This document shows positions 36,290 to 48,420 of a stretch of 64,000 nt of DNA, one piece after another. The stretch is from Sclerodactyla briareus (taxonomy: Eukaryota > Echinodermata > Holothuroidea > Dendrochirotida > Sclerodactylidae). Every line of letters begins with the position of its first letter. Position 1 is the stretch's first letter. The notes under the pieces are model-generated. The model was not told the DNA's origin and did no database searches. It saw nothing but the letters and a program-made list of their open reading frames with translations. The translations under genes were made by a program, and so were the position numbers. The DNA lies in the NCBI GenBank assembly GCA_026419785.1, contig JAODTK010000389.1, positions 1-64,000 of the forward strand. Reading direction: 5' to 3'.

Positions 36290-37250
36290 TCATTGGGGAA
36301 CAACACAAGACTATACTGGCTAACGCAGGTCCTGATACTAACAATGGGTACACGCCGGCAATACTACTCGATACGAACAACCAATGAGCAAACGCCATAC
36401 GTGCACATGATCCGAGATGATTACGTGGGTGGCCTGAGCCCCAAAGAGCCATAAATAAACCATGTTCATTTGTTCCACAAGTAGGCCCCAATACACAAGC
36501 AATCCACTGAATTGCATCCCCGTCGGGTGGCCTCCCACCGGTGAGGAAAATCTATCAAGAAATACTGGACTGGAAATTCACAAAATTCCTTTTTGTTTCG
36601 TTTGAAGGTTTTCTATGCGTCTAGCAGTAGCCAATACCTAAGTTAGCCTGGATTGATCAACAAACCCATTGTAGGACAACCACACTTGCGAGTGGATGAG
36701 CCCCTCCCGTCGACAGAGGACAATCCCGGAGTGACATGATCTCGGCCAATCTCAAATATTTAGCAAGGATCATTGCATGAAGAAACCACGCACAGATTTA
36801 TCTCGATCGAAACATGGCAATGAGCGGATAGGCATGGAAATGCGTTCAGTGGTCGGTGCGCGAAATAAACTCAAATAGAAAAAAGAGATGAGGACCACAA
36901 AACTCAATCAGGCCTTTGGCCCCTTACCAGTATCAACCCTTCTCTTTCTCGGACTTTCAAATATCATTCAACCTGCTTCTCGGGCAATCGGGACACGATT
37001 GTGGATCAGCGTCATATCAGCACGAATTATAGCCGTTCACTATGCGAGATATACGGCAAACCGAATATGTCACTATAGCAAAATTGCATCCACATTGTAA
37101 AATTTGTGAACCTTATGGAGTACCAAGTGAGTTAGGTGCGGCTACAGGTTTCACTAACCTTCCAAGAATGTGCTGTCAAATTTTCTCTAGGGAAAGAAAG
37201 GTGCACCATCACCTTCACACATAATGTACACGTCAGGTGTCCCCCAATAA
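36290..37250. other. No gene recognised
   Basis: About 1 kb of non-repetitive sequence with frames up to about 70 codons. No domain, RNA or element end is recognised. Confidence 0.5.
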
Positions 37251-37256
37251 AACCAG

Positions 37257-39408
37257 AAAGCCAAAAGGCTTAGTGATCCCTTGACTCTCATTTGACGAAT
37301 GGGAGATTGTACAAGCTCATTAGGGCCAAAAAAACGTTGACAAAATTTCCATGTTCTCCATACCAACCAATAAGATTTTGTAGTCTTGATAGAGAGAGCT
37401 GCACAATTTTAATGAATATTCACTCCTTCTCGGCTGCTTACACAGACTATCTTTGCTCTTGATAAGGACGCCACACACTGGGAACAAGGATTTTAACAAG
37501 GATTTTTTGCCTTGTCTGCGGTGACCTCAGGCGGGATGACCCCCACCAATAGTGTATGTGCTCATATGGGCGATCAGACAAAAACCAAGTCATGCGCCTT
37601 CATTCTCTGCTGGTCGAGTTATCGTACTTGCAAGCTGAATTTGCCAGAAATGTAAATTTAACCTGCAAAAAATTCCCCTCGACCAGTACCAAAAAAAACA
37701 ATGGGTTTCTGTAGTCACCTAAAAATTGCTACACACCAAATTTCAACCTGAAGTCAGACCAACCATTCTCGATAGACTTATCATGTCTACGAGGATGTTT
37801 AAACTTTTACCCAAAACTGACCCAAAAATTAACTGGGTTCATGTCCTCATATGAGGAAACGAATTCCCAAGTCTGAGCTTCGTCCCATCAGGGGGGTTCG
37901 AGTTATCGTGTTTACAAGCCAATTTGGCAAAATATCGGCTTTTCACGAAATTCCAGTTTTTGAGAGAAAAATTTACCTCCGACCTAAACCAAAAACGATA
38001 GAGTTCCTGAACTCTCTATTAGAAAGCGAGACACCAAAGTCCACTTGATCTGGCCAAGCATTCTGGGCTTAACGTGTTTACAAGGTTTCCAGACTCTGAC
38101 CGCTGGTGACCTCAGATGACTCTGACCCGACCCAAAGACAATAGGGTCCATGTACTCATCATGGGAACACATATACTAACTATGAGCTTCATCTATCCGG
38201 GTGGGGTCGAGTTATCGCGTTTACAACCCAAACTGGGCAAAATTTCGATTTTCCCATTGAAACCTTGATAACACCCCCTGACCTGAACCAAAAACAATAG
38301 GGTTCCTGTAGTCCCCATAAAAATGCTACACACCAAATTTCAACCTGATCAGACCACCATTCTAGATAGACTTATCATGTCTACGAGGATGTTTAAACTT
38401 TTACCAAAAACCTGAACCCAAAATTAATAGGGTTCATTCCTCATAATGAGGAACTGACATTCCAAGTATGAGCTTCGTCATCCAGGTGGGGTCGAGTTAT
38501 GGGTTTACAAGCCAAAATTTGGCAAAATATCGGCTTTTCACGAATTATCCATTTTTGACAGAAAATTTACCTCCGACCTAAACCAAAAACGATAGAGTTC
38601 CTGAACTCTCTATTAGAAAGCTATACACCAAAGTCCCACTTGATCTGGCCAAGCATTCTGGGCTTAACGTGTTTACAAGGTTTCCAGACTCTGACCGCTG
38701 GTGACCTCAGATGACTCTGACCCGACCCAAAGACAATAGGTCCATGTACTCATCATGGGAACACATATACTAACTATGAGCTTCATCTATCCGGGTGGGG
38801 TCGCGTTATCGCGTTTACAACCCAAAACTGGGCAAAATTTCGATTTTCCCATTGAAACAATTGATAAAAATCCCCCCTGACCGAACAAAAACAATAGGGT
38901 TCCTGTAATCCCCATAAGAAAGCCATACACCAAATTCCAACTTGCTCTGCAAGCATCTGAACTAAACGTGTTCGCAAGCGTTTTAAGAAATAACCTTGTT
39001 GAAACTAGGATGGCCTTTGGCCTGCTTAAAAAAACAATAGGATTCATCGGCTCTTCACGAATTCCCTATTCTTGACCAAAAATTCAAAAATCAAAAATCC
39101 TCCTACCAAGACCAAAAATGATCGATTTCCTTTACTCCAATAAGAAAGCCTATTCACCGAATCAACTGACTGTCAAACCGTTCTTGACCTCTTGACCTCT
39201 GACTTGACCCCAAAACAAGGTTTCATGTCACCATTCTGAGGAACTCGGCAAATACCAAGTATGAGCTTCATCCTCCACGTGGGATCGATAGATCGTGTTT
39301 ACGAGCTGGGCGTCACACAAACATACCCACACACACACATACACATAACACGCAGACGCACTGGCATGACTGCATAGATACCCGTGACTCCGTCAAGGAA
39401 TCAAAAAG
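37257..39408 (+). mobile_element. 'GATTCCTTGAC'-end element with internal tandem repeats, copy 3
   Basis: The left end reads 'ccaaaaggcttagtgatccc' then 'ttgac'. The complement of the right end reads 'ccacctttttgattccttga'. They share GATTCCTTGAC (one base off at the left end), so the element has short inverted ends. The interior is made of degenerate units with 'ggtgacctcagatgactctg', 'gggtcgagttatcg' and 'ccaaaaacaatagggttcct'. A block of about 595 bp is duplicated in tandem (about 37,735-38,330 and 38,331-38,925) and is nearly identical over much of its length. An (AC)n tract lies just before the right end (39,313-39,360). No protein is encoded. Confidence 0.7.
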
Positions 39409-39504
39409 GTGGGCACTCAGTAAATATTTTGGGTGAACATTTCACTTTTGCTTAACCCTGCCAGTATGTCTCCCAGTTTCAAAAAGCGTGAAATCCAGTG
39501 ATGT

Positions 39505-39606
39505 AGTCAAGACCGACTAGCCCGAGTCCGGGTCCGAGTCCTCACCATCCGAGTCCGAGTCAAGACCGAGTCCTTGAGTCCGAGCCCCGAGTCCGAGTCC
39601 GAGTCC
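39505..39606 (+). repeat. GAGTCC hexanucleotide repeat
   Basis: About 100 bp of imperfect (CCGAGT)n. Simple sequence; no function inferred. Confidence 0.85.
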
Positions 39607-42058
39607 CTATTGAAACTTGACTGTTAGCGAAAACAAATTTAAAGAAATAGTGGTATGATTTTAAAACAGGTTTATTACACAGAAATGCTGCTTGCACCTT
39701 CTCCATTCCAATAATTCTGATGGGGTGAAAACAATACGTTAAAAAATCATACAAATACGCTAACAATCATAGCTTAGACAATTTTCTGCATAATAATAGG
39801 TTTGGAAAGAGCTAACAACTCTTCTACCCTCACGCCCTCTAAACTCTGCTTCAGCCACCAATAAACCCATATCAACACCAATGATATCATGATAGTTTCA
39901 ATAATTTGGGGTATACCGTAATAGATGACCAACAATACAGAGCCAAATTGTTGAGCATGCTGACAATATTGTCATTGCCATGAATACCAGTACTACCGAC
40001 TTTATGAATATTGCAAACTAACACTAACGTTTAACTACGTATATGATCAAGGGATAGCAAAAACTTCCACTGTTTCTGTGTGGCGACTCGAACCTGTGGA
40101 CCTCCGGACTACTATCCTTGTTCGTGGACCACTCGGCACACACCCGGCTGTCAGGTATCCGCACAGAGGTGGTGTTTGCATTCAGAATGAACCAATGACT
40201 CCATCATAGAGCAGACAGCGGCACATATGCGTCTCGGGGAGCGGATCCCCCTCTGCTGAAGGTGGGCCAGTGCATGAAGGGCCGGAAACCTCAGCTTGGC
40301 GTGCTGCCCCTTCCAGACGGAGATAGCGTCCTGCGCTCAGGGCATCTCCGTCATCGAAGCACTTGAGTCCGGGCGTCTAACTGTTCAGCACTCTTCCTCC
40401 GCTTACGCAGAGCCGAGTACTTGACCAGCAGCCCGCGGCACCCTGGTGGGGCCGCCTCTCCTCGCTGCTGGCAGCCTCCCCGGCCGACGGTCCTCGGTCT
40501 CCCTTGGTCCTGCCAGAGCACTTTGCTCGCGACGACAAGTTCTATTTAATAAAGTGAAAGAAATGTCCTAAGTAAAATAATACAAGTTATCATATCACTG
40601 ATGTGGTAATGTTAATAATACAATTATTCAATCAAGGTCTATGCATTGGAAGATCACAGGCTGGTCGGTGGCCATATTTATTCAATTCATGGGGCCCCAA
40701 GACAATCCTAACATAATAAGTACTAAGATTAATTGATATAACTCAAAAAAGACATGTTTCTAAGCGCTACTTGAACCTGGATGTGCCAAACTAATTCTTC
40801 CCTTCAGTAACTAATGAACAAATTGGTATCATACTACGTCCACCTGTTGGTATTATTTTTCTGGACACATCAAAACAAGGGATGAAATAGAAGCTCGTTT
40901 GCTGCTTGAACTTGGGAGTTTCCTGCCACTGTCAGTCTGTCACCCAGGATGAGACTGAGGGCACATCATTGTCACGTAATTGCTTGGGGCAGTCACATAA
41001 CCAAAAACATCTGCTGCGTGAGGAACAACACAATGAAATGACGTCAGGCAGGGACGTCTGGGCCAACATGACGATGAAAACTGTTTTCCAGTTTGGACCT
41101 AGGCCTAGGCTAGGTCTGCTAAATATTTCAATGTTGAACTGTGGCTCATCGTATCGGGTTGTTTATTCCGTACAGTTTGTAGCCGGCATTCAGAACCAAA
41201 CATACACAGTCTAGTGTTATGGATGCACGCCCCACAACACTGGCATGAACAGTGGGTACATTAGTGTATAACTAATCAATTTACTAAGTAGTGAAATACC
41301 GAGAAGGATGACCCTCTGAAGATGCCTGGTAAAATTCGATGTTGTTCCAATAGTATCATGGATCTGGGTTTTGACAAAAGTTACATTGCGCTTGGGTTTC
41401 CTTTTTTCCTTGCATTGACAAATTCTTTATGATCGCTATCTCCGAATTGATTATTCGAGATACAGAAGATGCATGGTGACGTTGTATTTCGGTTCAAGAC
41501 GAGACAAAGAAACTTATCAGCGAGTGTCCGATTTCTAAAATGGAACAGGGTAATATTAGAGGAATGATACTGACGTCAGTAACGGTGCAATAAGTTTTTT
41601 CCTGCCATATAATTTTGAGGTTGGATTGTTTTTCGAATCCATCCTCCCCCCCCAATTGATTGAATTTTACACTTCAAAATTCTAACATTATCGATTCTCC
41701 ATTCAGACTTTTCATTAATGAACAAACCTAACAGAATAATTATCATCGGACCGAAGACCGGACTCGAGTCTCCACCACTGGTGAAATCCTCCTTATGCAA
41801 TGGATTATCGGAAAAGCGAGGATTAAAACGGGAAATGAAGGAGGAGGGATTAGAAAAACGCGAAGGAAACCAGGCGATCGCCCCCATTGTCTCGCGTGGG
41901 TGCGCGATAGTGGGTTCTTCCATAAGTCACAATGCAAATTAGTGAGTCATTCCATGTGTCCGCTTAGGTTTTGGTTTTGTCTTATATTCAACAGGACAGT
42001 TGGAATCAGTGACCAACTTCAATAAGGACTGATATTGACCATGATCTACCAAAGGAGT
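39607..42058. other. No protein gene recognised; one GC-rich patch
   Basis: Mostly AT-rich. About 40,230-40,545 is distinctly GC-rich and ends with 'ttctatttaataaagtgaaa', containing an AATAAA word. This could be the 3' end of an unidentified transcribed unit or element, but no frame there matches a family I know. A tRNA-like segment lies just before it. Frames between 41,576 and 42,025 overlap on both strands and look like chance. Confidence 0.45.
40070..40148 (-). mobile_element. tRNA-like segment, possible SINE head
   Basis: On the minus strand there is an A-box-like 'gtgtgccgagtggtc' and, about 40 bp later, a B-box-like 'aggttcgagtcgcc'. The ends 'gtgtgcc' and 'gccacac' could pair as a short acceptor-like stem. 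The T-stem does not pair well, so this is not a functional tRNA gene. A tRNA-derived SINE head or a degenerate tRNA pseudogene is possible. Low confidence. Confidence 0.3.
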
Positions 42059-42063
42059 ATACT

Positions 42064-42084
42064 TTTTTTTTTTTTTTTTTTTTT
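42064..42084 (+). repeat. Poly-T tract
   Basis: A run of about 21 T's. It may mark the end of a poly(A)-tailed insert on the minus strand, but no matching element was recognised next to it. Confidence 0.7.
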
Positions 42085-42239
42085 GTTTTTTATGGAAAGT
42101 GACTCAAAGTTCCTACATTGCAAATTAGGACACATACGCAACTGCCTGACCCATTTTTCGGACTAATGGGGACCACACTTAATACGTTTCATGGATCCAA
42201 CAACTTGACTGTTTGCACTTGAATGAAGCGAATTGTACA

Positions 42240-44290
42240 CATTACATAACCCCCAGTGACTTGAGTCGGATGTTGAAAATTTTGGGGACTAAAGGTAGAC
42301 CATACCCATGAGCTTCATGAAAATCTGTTGCATCTGCACCTGGGGGGCCTAACAGCATTCGGTCTTGGGGGAGGGGGTGATTGGCAAGCTTTTTTTATCT
42401 TATTAATTGCACTTCATTTGAATAGTTGTGGTATTCATATTAGTATATTTCCATAAACAAGTGATAACTGCTACAGCTACTTGACATCAAGAATACAGAA
42501 CATGAAGCGATGCCGTTCGTAAATCTGTGTATCGTGTAGCAGTTGAAAGTCTATGACTCTATGTTCATCAAGCACAGTAATAGGCTCCCCGAGATAGAAC
42601 TACACAATAATTTCAAGCACCTATCCCTCCCCTAACCCCCCCCGTGCTAAAATCCAAATAATGTGTAGGCCTAATCTTAACCAGTTAATAACGAAACCCA
42701 GCACCAATCCAATGTAACTTTTTCTGGGTCGCACTCGTTCTTACATAGTCATGGTACTTGGCAGGGAAAGTGTTGACAGGCGCAAGTAACGAATCTCCCT
42801 TGGGGCTCTTCAGATGAAGTGGTGGAGGAATTCGTATTCATGTGCTAACATTCTAGTTGACTGATTCGATTTGAACGTGCCAAATAATACCCTGTTCTGC
42901 CAAAAGCTTTTGAAAACTGCTACGAGATTTTGGGACATGGTGCTTACTATCAATGGGAAATTTTTTCATGAAAAACTGTGTATATGTATCCAAGGTAGTT
43001 CAATGCCAATTATCAGATGTTAAATGAATCCGAATGGCTATTCCAATGAGTTTGTTTTGTCCATAAGTGACCGTGAATGACCTCTGCTGGCATAACGTTT
43101 TTTATGAAAAATGGTACCCTTGATAATTTGCACTATGCTACGAACTATCAGCCATATCGGATACGGTCACTGGAATTTATTGCAGAAAATGTTATTATTT
43201 GGCAATTTATTGACCTTGAATGACCTTTGAATAACCATGACGTTTTTCAGGAAAAATGCTTGCCTCGATGTGATGCATCAAGCCCCGAAAGCATTATGTA
43301 ATCAGATACACTCGCCCTATGCTATTGCCAAAAGTATCAAAATCGACCTTTGGCCCCTTGTAACTTGAAGACCAGGTGTTAGATCGAAGCGGGAATTGGT
43401 TTCGTCTATGTAGCACACAGAGCTCTATCACATATCTCAAAATTGACGGTTTTTATTTCTTTGCCCTGTAACTCCTAAAATAAGCACATTTTCTTAGATT
43501 TCAAGACTTGACCTCTGACCTTATGACCTCGTCTTCAGATGTTGTTTGATCCACTGAGTCCCAAAATTACCACGACAACTCTCTACGAGCACCCTAACTG
43601 CACTCATTTTAATTGTTATTGGCCTTTCAACAAAAATTGTATAATTTATGCCAAATTATCCATTAATGACCTTCAGTGACCTGACACTCTTGTTAAATTT
43701 TATCGGGATTGAAGGTGTACCATCTTCACCAAATTTCGTGGGATTCAACTTATTTTAAAATCTACATAATCATGCACATTGGACTAGTAAATGCGATTTA
43801 ATAACATTAAATGACCTTTGGTGACCTCGTCCCTACTGTAAAAATTTATTGGGACTATAGATAAACCATCTCCAACGAGTTTCGTCAAATTCAACAAACT
43901 TTTAAAAATCGCATAAATTATGCGAATTAGACTACTTAATAGCATATATCATGCCAGGAATCTAATCAATTCGTGTACACTTCATAGTTGTTATATACAC
44001 TGAACTGCATCACCAATGCATCTACCAACAAGAGGTATCTTGTACACGAGCTTTTGGGGCAATTTTAATTAAATATGCAAATTAATTAGTGTGGTCTTAT
44101 GGGACGAAAGGTGGATGCACATCGACAACCTCTTCACCGCACACCTCCGCAAAAAGGTTTCAGCACGATGGCTTTCACAGTTCACGATATATAGAACCGC
44201 ACATACGGACAGACAGACAGACAGACACAGACACACACACACACACACACACACACAACAAAGTGATCTACTGTGTCTCACCTTGAACAA
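42240..44290 (+). repeat. Degenerate tandem repeat ending in an (AC)n tract
   Basis: Diverged units of roughly 130-170 bp with words 'aatgacctttggtgacc', 'accatcttcaccaaatttcg', 'attcaacaaacttttaaaa' and 'cataaattatgc'. The clearest units are at 43,660-43,960. It closes with 'cagacagacagacagacaca' and an AC tract (44,211-44,258). The style matches the 'GATTCCTTGAC' elements (tandem interior plus AC tail), but its own ends were not found. Noncoding. Confidence 0.6.
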
Positions 44291-45166
44291 AGTTCAGGCG
44301 AGACAAAATAGTATGATAGAGAAATCCAGTAAAGTTGGGGAAAATTGAATAATCGCGGAAATAAGTATGCCCGAAATGGCACTGGGGGTGTCGAGGGTCC
44401 AGTGTGAGGTACGTGGAAGCGTGATTTCTCGACGCCCTTCCTCCCGATCATCACTTCCGCGAGTAGAGGAAAGCCGCGGGAGAAGTCCAATCGGGAAAAA
44501 ATCGCCATGCCCACTCTGACCCGGAAGGCTGGCTACGCGGCTGATGACAGTAGTAAAGATCTCTGCCCAACATTTTAGTGTTGCTCCGTCGCTGCCATGT
44601 CCGCGCCCAACTGGACATACCACAAAACTCGGAAGCATGCGATTTTATTCGCCCACCCGGCACACGTCAAAAAGTGTGGGGGGAAATTTGATATTCTGTC
44701 CCTCTCTTTTCAAAGAGTGGGGAATGTGTCCCTCTCTCCACCCCCCCCCCCCTCCTCCAGTATCGACGGCCATGCATGAACCCTATAAGCCAGTTCAGAG
44801 TAACAGTTCAATGAGATGATGATGATATCGTGTCAAAGAATATGAGAGAACAATGGCAGATCGACGTTGAACGTACAGTGTGCAGAACGATCTCTTGAAA
44901 CTCCTCTGCCGAAAATGACAAATCCTGCCAACAAAAAACTTTACAGATCCCCCCCCCCCCGTACTTATCAACAATAACTTCCGAAACCATGGAATGGATT
45001 GGTTGCGTTTTCAAATAGTGGTGACAGATTAAAAATAAGCCATAAGATGTTCCTACGGGGGGGGGGGGGTCTCGTCCATTCCCCAACTCTTCAGTGGTGA
45101 GCATACGCATTTACGACCATGAATTGGCCTATTGATTTGGGGTCAGGCAATGTTAGTATAAGTCTG
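44291..45166. other. No gene recognised
   Basis: About 0.9 kb with overlapping short frames on both strands and C/G runs at 44,741-44,752, 44,949-44,960 and 45,057-45,069. No domain is recognised. Confidence 0.5.
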
Positions 45167-45711
45167 AAAACCGTGTGAACAAGGTACAGTACATGTTCAA
45201 AATTGATATTTCTCACGATCAGTATCAAATCTGCTTCGAACTTACATTGGTGGGATTGAAAGGTAATTCGTGGCATTATTCAAGGAATGGCTTAGCCTTT
45301 TCTCTTTCTGGTTCATCTTAACATCATGTACATCATGAAGTCTATTTAACCAAGCAATCCGCAGTGGGCTATATGTTATATACAAACACACAGGAGTCAA
45401 ACGTTTACTTACCGGAGATGGCTATTCCTCGATGGGCTAAATCAGTCGAAGATTGAATGAATACATTGAGAAATCGGTAAATGCTCTCTTCCTTTTTTAC
45501 CGGCCACTGTTCTCGTTTGATGTGATCCGGTGTCTTATTCAGTCCAGCTGTTAAGCAGGCCACCGCTATCCACCGAAATGCAGACAGCCTTACACTCGTC
45601 TAGCTCCGGGACATCGCACACTTGCACAGCCAACATCAGTGAACCAGGAAATTAAAGCATGCGATTACTGTTCACGCTTCTTCTTTCGTCAAGCACTGTA
45701 GCTGTTATGAC

Positions 45712-46806
45712 ATATGTTTGTCAACAGTGGTTCTGTGTTTGCCAGGTTCGTTGATATAGGTAGTTGATCATAGTGTAGTGGCAAACAGTAATGGGCATTC
45801 AGCTACTCTGTAAATCAAAGCAACTAATTATGAAGTCAAAGGAAAGTCATTTTTCGTGAGGACGAGGTGATCACGATCACGATTTGTGTAGTTGTTATAA
45901 ACAACAAAGGTAAAGGGAACGCAGCCAATGATACGTACCCAAGTAGTGTACCCAAATAGTTCACAAGTACCCAATAATTCTTTAGGTGAACAACTATAGT
46001 CTAGAGAAAACGTGTTGACGTTGGCGTCGGCCATTAGGAACGAGGTTAGACTGGTAAAGTAAAGGAGGCATAATCACCGATATAATTTTGAATATGGGAC
46101 TGCAGCATTGCAATACTGATTATATTATGTAGCCTACTAGCCTATGCAACCCGACTACAAAGTTATTGTTGTTCATTTTTTTATGGAGGCGACTGGTGAT
46201 GTTGTGTTGATGTTCTTGTGATCTCTCCGCAATACAGAGCTTCAAGATGTTATAATCTTCATTTGTCACTGTATTATTTCAGTCATCGACTGTATATGTC
46301 ATTGGCTGAGTATTATGTGTCCTCCGAGTCCATGTTATGTACAATTATTATGCATTCAAATTTCAGTAGTAATTATATCCAATAGCAACATAAATCACGC
46401 TACTCATAGTCAGCGATTCCGGAATCTGTTGGGGCAACAGATAAAGTGTGATATGATCAAAACGGTATTTGTAATGAAAAGGCACAAACATTGACCGATC
46501 GAAGGTTTTTTCACCTGAGGTCTTTGGAGTTACTGGGAATAGTTTGCATTTCAAAGTCAAGATTACCTAGGGTTCAGGTTCTTGAGGTCGAGGCCTTCCA
46601 TCCCGCCTAAGGGAAAAAACACGGAAACTGCTCGTCCATGGTCAAGAATATTACATAGCTCAAATAAACCGATGGTTTGATGGCCCTGTCCTTACCACCC
46701 TGTGAAAATCAAGCGTAATGGTCAAATAGTCCTCCATCATTTTTATATATAAGTATAGTGGCACCTTGGGTCTGGCGCCGGTGGCTCTTTCCCCCTCGAT
46801 ATGTGC
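45712..46806. mobile_element. Unclassified 1.1-kb insertion with TATGAC flanks
   Basis: Copy 1 has the uninterrupted site ('gctatgacaatcccctttct' then 'aacacacg', 28,141-28,168). In copy 2, TATGAC occurs at both edges (45,706-45,711 and 46,807-46,812), which fits a target-site duplication. No convincing inverted ends, poly(A) tail or protein domain is visible. The longest frame inside is 68 codons on the minus strand. A LINE/SINE fragment or a non-autonomous DNA element are both open. Confidence 0.6.
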
Positions 46807-47489
46807 TATGACCCCCCCCCCCCCCCTCCCCAAGTTCTAACACACGTTGGTATCATGTCGTTGAGAACTTCACTGTTCTCCTGTTCAGAGATTAACAATA
46901 GGTATAGAGAAGATTCTCCACGTAGCTATCATGCTAATAATACGACCTATTTAACGGGCTATTTTCAAACTGTCACCACTCTTCGAGCACGCAACCAATT
47001 AATCCTACTTTTTTCACGTTGTAGTTTATTTTAAATTAAGTATGGAAGCTAAGAATCTTTTAAATTTGTGATGAAAGTGTGTATGTGTAGTTTTCGGAAG
47101 GGGATTTCCTAAAGATTATTTCCGTGTTATTATTGTACAATGCAGCAGCCCCCTACAACTTTCGCACAATAGCGCAGCATTATCATCTCACTATTCTGCC
47201 AATGGAGCTCATTATATGCCAACGGATCGCCCGCAACTTAACAACACACCATCCCGCAGAAGTGTATAACATATTAACTACGTTGGTAGTACGTGCCGCC
47301 GCGTGCGATGCCGGAATTTAATAGCGTCTGAGAATCCTAGGGTCAGCCAGATGTAGCAGTGCCACACAATGAAAAGTCTAATCCTGGAACGGTTTACTCT
47401 GCTGTGATTTCTACGCTATAGCGTCTGGGTGTGTATCATTCCGCGTCTACGATGTCATTGCAGTCTGTGACTAGTTTTGCCCGTGTGCT

Positions 47490-47570
47490 GCCTGGCTGGG
47501 TCGGTGGTTGACTGCAGTATTCTCAGTGTGCTGGCCTACTGGGTCAGTAGCTGTAGTATTCCTAGTCTTG
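47490..47570 (+). repeat. Stray pair of 40-bp repeat units (copy 2)
   Basis: Two units of the 40-bp repeat ('tcggtggttgactgcagtat', 'tgtgctggcctactgggtca'). The equivalent pair in copy 1 is at 29,385-29,470. Their presence in both copies shows they predate the duplication. Confidence 0.75.
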
Positions 47571-47946
47571 CATTAAGGCGATTATTGTTTTAGCTCTTCT
47601 TGAACCTAGATTGTCCTTATCTGTCTATACAAAACAAGGATGACAAAATTCCTCCGGCGATTACACTGCATGTTCCACATTAATTGCATGCTCCACATTT
47701 AATTGACCTCTACTGACATCTGTCATAACCTCAGTATGACTTTGAACATGTCTATCACAGGGGTCTTACATTTGGTATAAATGTGCCCAGCACAATTTTA
47801 TATGTACGCAGCACAACTTTATATGTACCCAGCACAACTCATTCCTAGGCCTGTAGCAGTGAATAGTGGGAACTGTGAGTCCCCAATTGCCTCAATTCCA
47901 CCATGGATGTAGTTCCACACAGGACTAAAGTCCAGCCAGCACCATA

Positions 47947-48420
47947 TAGTCAGGTTCACTATGAATTTTGTTGGAATTTTTGGAGATTTGCAGATCTATA
48001 ATTTTTGGAAACTTGTATTTCTAGTGTAAGCATCAGAAAACCATTGTTTACCATTTGCCAGACGCATATATGACGGCCATCTTGGATTTTCAAAATGGCC
48101 GCTTTAAAAATGGGTATTTTTCAATATCTTGACCTCTAGGGACCCAGAGTCCTGATTCTAATGACTAAACATGATGTAATTTCGTTGGATTTTGGAGGAC
48201 ATTAACAAATTCATACATTTTTGGAATCTGTATAGTGTGAGCAATCAGAAAACCATTGTTTACCATTTGCCGGACGCATATTTAGGGGCCATCCTGGATT
48301 TTCATAAGTCAGGATAAATATGAATGTTCCCCAAGATTTCGGCATCTAGGCGATCCAAGATCATGGTTATATATTTTTAGGAGTGAAGAATCCAGTGGCA
48401 CCAAAGACAATATGCTAAAC
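47947..48420 (+). repeat. Left terminal inverted repeat
   Basis: About 470 bp matching the reverse complement of the right end. It contains two internal subrepeats of about 190 bp. Each carries 'aaccattgtttaccatttgc', 'acgcatat', 'ggccat' and 'tggattttc', and the two start near 48,030 and 48,235. Confidence 0.88.

Noticed and set aside
40070..40148. A functional tRNA gene.
   Set aside because: A- and B-box-like words are present, but the T-stem does not pair and no anticodon loop can be assigned with confidence.
44069..44348. Frames of 65-85 codons with Thr-His or Val-Cys repeats.
   Set aside because: They are translations of the (AC)n/(GT)n tract.
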